From assembly GCF_000520975.1 (NCBI RefSeq), contig NZ_JACB01000029.1, positions 160,078 through 224,077 of the forward strand: a DNA stretch of 64,000 nucleotides. Reading direction: 5' to 3'. The position numbers and the translations under genes are program-made. Below are positions 62,429 to 64,000 of the stretch, one piece after another (position 1 is the stretch's first letter; each line of letters begins with the position of its first letter). The stretch comes from Aquimarina megaterium XH134. Its GTDB lineage: Bacteria; Bacteroidota; Bacteroidia; Flavobacteriales; Flavobacteriaceae. The notes beneath the pieces are model-generated. The model was not told where the DNA came from, ran no database searches, and saw only the letters and a list, made by a program, of their open reading frames with translations.

Positions 62429-63300
62429 TACATATAGCTTTGCAAAAAGAATTAACGGCAGCAAATGGAGCAATGCAACTTGATGTTAACATCAATATCG
62501 AGCCAGGTCAATTAGTTACATTATATGGAGAATCCGGAGCGGGTAAAACTTCTATACTTAGAATGATTGCCGGATTACTACAAACAGATGCAGGGCTAAT
62601 TACTGTGAATCAAAAAACATGGCTTGATACCAAAAAGGGAATTTGCCTAAAACCTCAACAACGAAAAATTGGGTTTGTGTTTCAGGATTATGCCTTGTTT
62701 CCTAATATGACTGTAAAAGAAAATCTCCTTTTTGCATTAGAGAAAGGCCAAAACAAGGAAATTGTTAATGAACTCATAGATATTATCGAATTAGGTGATC
62801 TACAAGATCGAAAACCCATAAATCTTTCAGGAGGACAAAAACAAAGAGTAGCCTTAGCAAGAGCATTGGTAAGAACACCAGAAATCTTAATGCTGGATGA
62901 GCCTCTTTCTGCACTAGATATAAAAATGCGTACAAAACTACAAGACTATATTCTTAAAGTACATAAACAATTTAATTTAACTACTATACTAATAAGCCAT
63001 GAGATAGGCGAAGTCATAAAAATGTCTGATACTGTATTTAGTATTGAAAATGGAAAAATAATCAAACAAGGAAAACCTATTGAAGTATTTACTACGAAGC
63101 AAGTAAGTGGAAAATTTCAGTTTTCGGGAGAAATAATTCAAATTGAAAAAGAAGATATAATTTATATTGTTACTATTTTGATAGGCTCAAATTTTGTGAA
63201 AATAGTTGCTGAAGAAGATGATATTAAAGCAATAGCTGTGGGAGATAACGTAATTGTTGCTTCAAAAGCATTTAACCCTTTATTACAGAAAATAAATTAA
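62425..63300 (+). CDS. modC: Molybdate ABC transporter ATP-binding protein
   Basis: 291 residues. Walker A GESGAGKTS (about residue 36), Q loop VFQDYALFPNMTV, signature NLSGGQKQRVALARAL, Walker B ILMLDEPLSALD, and H loop ILISHE. A C-terminal TOBE-like domain (about 230-290) fits ModC, which usually senses molybdate. Last gene of the operon, followed by a bidirectional terminator. Confidence 0.95.
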   Translation: MIHIALQKELTAANGAMQLDVNINIEPGQLVTLYGESGAGKTSILRMIAGLLQTDAGLITVNQKTWLDTKKGICLKPQQRKIGFVFQDYALFPNMTVKENLLFALEKGQNKEIVNELIDIIELGDLQDRKPINLSGGQKQRVALARALVRTPEILMLDEPLSALDIKMRTKLQDYILKVHKQFNLTTILISHEIGEVIKMSDTVFSIENGKIIKQGKPIEVFTTKQVSGKFQFSGEIIQIEKEDIIYIVTILIGSNFVKIVAEEDDIKAIAVGDNVIVASKAFNPLLQKIN

Positions 63301-63355
63301 TCACAACCTTATATAATATACCACACAATACAAAAGTTGAAAAATGAATTCAAAA

Positions 63356-63393
63356 AAAACAGCTATAGCGACCATTTAACTATAGCTGTTTTT
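63356..63393. terminator. Bidirectional terminator between modC and the T9SS cargo gene
   Basis: AACAGCTATAG (63358-63368) and CTATAGCTGTT (63380-63390) form a perfect stem flanked by As and Ts, so it can serve modC on the plus strand and the convergent gene on the minus strand. Confidence 0.85.
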
Positions 63394-63450
63394 AAATTCT
63401 GTAGACTAATCTAAGTATAAAAGTCTATTTTTTTAGTTTTTCATCTTTCT

Positions 63451-64000
63451 CTATTCTTTTACAAATCGAGTAACATGTTGTGTTTTATCAGAAGTAACTT
63501 TGAGGATATATGTTCCTGTTTGCAAATGATCTATCTGTACAGAAGACTTAAAATAACCACTAGACACTATTTTTCCTAATAAATTATAAATACTATAGGT
63601 TGCTTCTTGAGAAGGATTGAAAACAATATTTAGTACATTTCCGCTTATCGGATTAGGATACACACTCATCTTTTGTGGCGGAGCAACTGATTCAAATTTG
63701 TTCGCTTGTTCACTACAAGACGAAACAAATCTCCATCTTCTTGCACCACGTTCCCATAGATTACCTCTATATACTACTCGATCTCCTATATTATAACGTA
63801 CTCCGGATACCCAAGCATCTACTCCTTCACAAAGATTAGCATCACATCTCCCGAGCCTTATCCATCCGTTGGCAGTTCTTTCATAAACATAACTCCTGTA
63901 AATTACTCGATCTCCAACAGCATAACTTACTCCAGATACCCATGCCTGTACTCCTTCACAGATATCTGTTGTACTTCCTTCTTTTGTAGTAACCGATACT
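63451..64000 (-). CDS. T9SS cargo with tandem carbohydrate-binding modules (5' end outside the window)
   Basis: Partial: the frame is open to the right edge, so at least 183 residues of C-terminus are present. Two CBM5/12-like chitin or polysaccharide-binding modules of about 40 residues (EGVQAWVSGVSYAVGDRVIY and EGVDAWVSGVRYNIGDRVVY) precede a type IX sorting domain (MSVYPNPISGNVLNIVF... GTYILKVTSDKTQHVTRFVKE). The missing N-terminus is probably a secreted glycoside hydrolase, for example a chitinase, but this is not visible. Confidence 0.88.
   Translation of the reverse strand, partial: VSVTTKEGSTTDICEGVQAWVSGVSYAVGDRVIYRSYVYERTANGWIRLGRCDANLCEGVDAWVSGVRYNIGDRVVYRGNLWERGARRWRFVSSCSEQANKFESVAPPQKMSVYPNPISGNVLNIVFNPSQEATYSIYNLLGKIVSSGYFKSSVQIDHLQTGTYILKVTSDKTQHVTRFVKE

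Overview
The window is about 64 kb of AT-rich chromosome from a member of the Bacteroidota, most likely a marine Flavobacteriaceae (an Aquimarina-like genome fits, but the genus is a guess). The lineage is supported by Bacteroidota-type promoters (TTG, about 17-22 bases, TAnnTTTG), two secreted proteins with type IX secretion C-terminal signals (PNP...G.Y), TPR-linked two-component and AraC regulators, GG-leader natural-product precursors, and a lycopene cyclase. No rRNA or CRISPR array is present. One tRNA (Asn-GTT) was found.

Positions 1-14058, minus strand: a tightly packed operon for an extracellular contractile injection system (phage-tail-like, Afp/PVC/AlgoCIS type). In transcription order it encodes a DUF4255 cap protein, an unknown 412-residue protein, one large sheath protein, two tube proteins, a DUF5908 protein, a LysM/CIS-tube protein, a VgrG-like spike, a PAAR tip, a gp25-like baseplate protein and two large baseplate wedge proteins. 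The last one runs off the left edge, so the AAA+ ATPase, fibre and effector genes, if present, lie outside. A 435-base divergent intergenic region separates it from a radical SAM gene and holds a Fur-box-like palindrome cluster and a second pair of operator-like palindromes.

Positions 14494-19600 are mostly housekeeping: SplB-like radical SAM protein, HD phosphohydrolase, acyl-ACP desaturase, PlsC-type acyltransferase, bacilliredoxin and a TerB-DnaJ protein. Positions 19655-26518 are an accessory island on the minus strand: an acidic 224-residue protein, a 1566-residue TPR/beta-propeller protein and two Imm11-family immunity-like proteins, without a visible toxin. Positions 26682-34144 hold lycopene cyclase, a truncated glycosyltransferase, an EamA transporter, a feoA-feoB-small Cys-rich protein cassette, a Sco protein and the RseP protease.

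Positions 34375-48026 contain the tRNA, a T9SS-secreted FG-GAP protein, a TPR histidine kinase and response regulator pair, a decayed IS3-family element, a small lipoprotein, a two-gene unknown operon, a Crp/Fnr regulator, a TPR-AraC regulator and three orphan short precursor peptides with GG leaders, one of class I lanthipeptide type. Positions 48135-60388 are a run of small stress or metabolism genes: TfoX, DUF2461, VOC, ArsR-SRPBCC, three GNATs, XRE, TetR, Crp, MBL-fold and two beta-lactamase-like serine hydrolases. Positions 60606-63300 encode a molybdate transporter (modA, TOBE protein, modB, modC). The right edge holds the C-terminal part of a carbohydrate-binding T9SS cargo protein.
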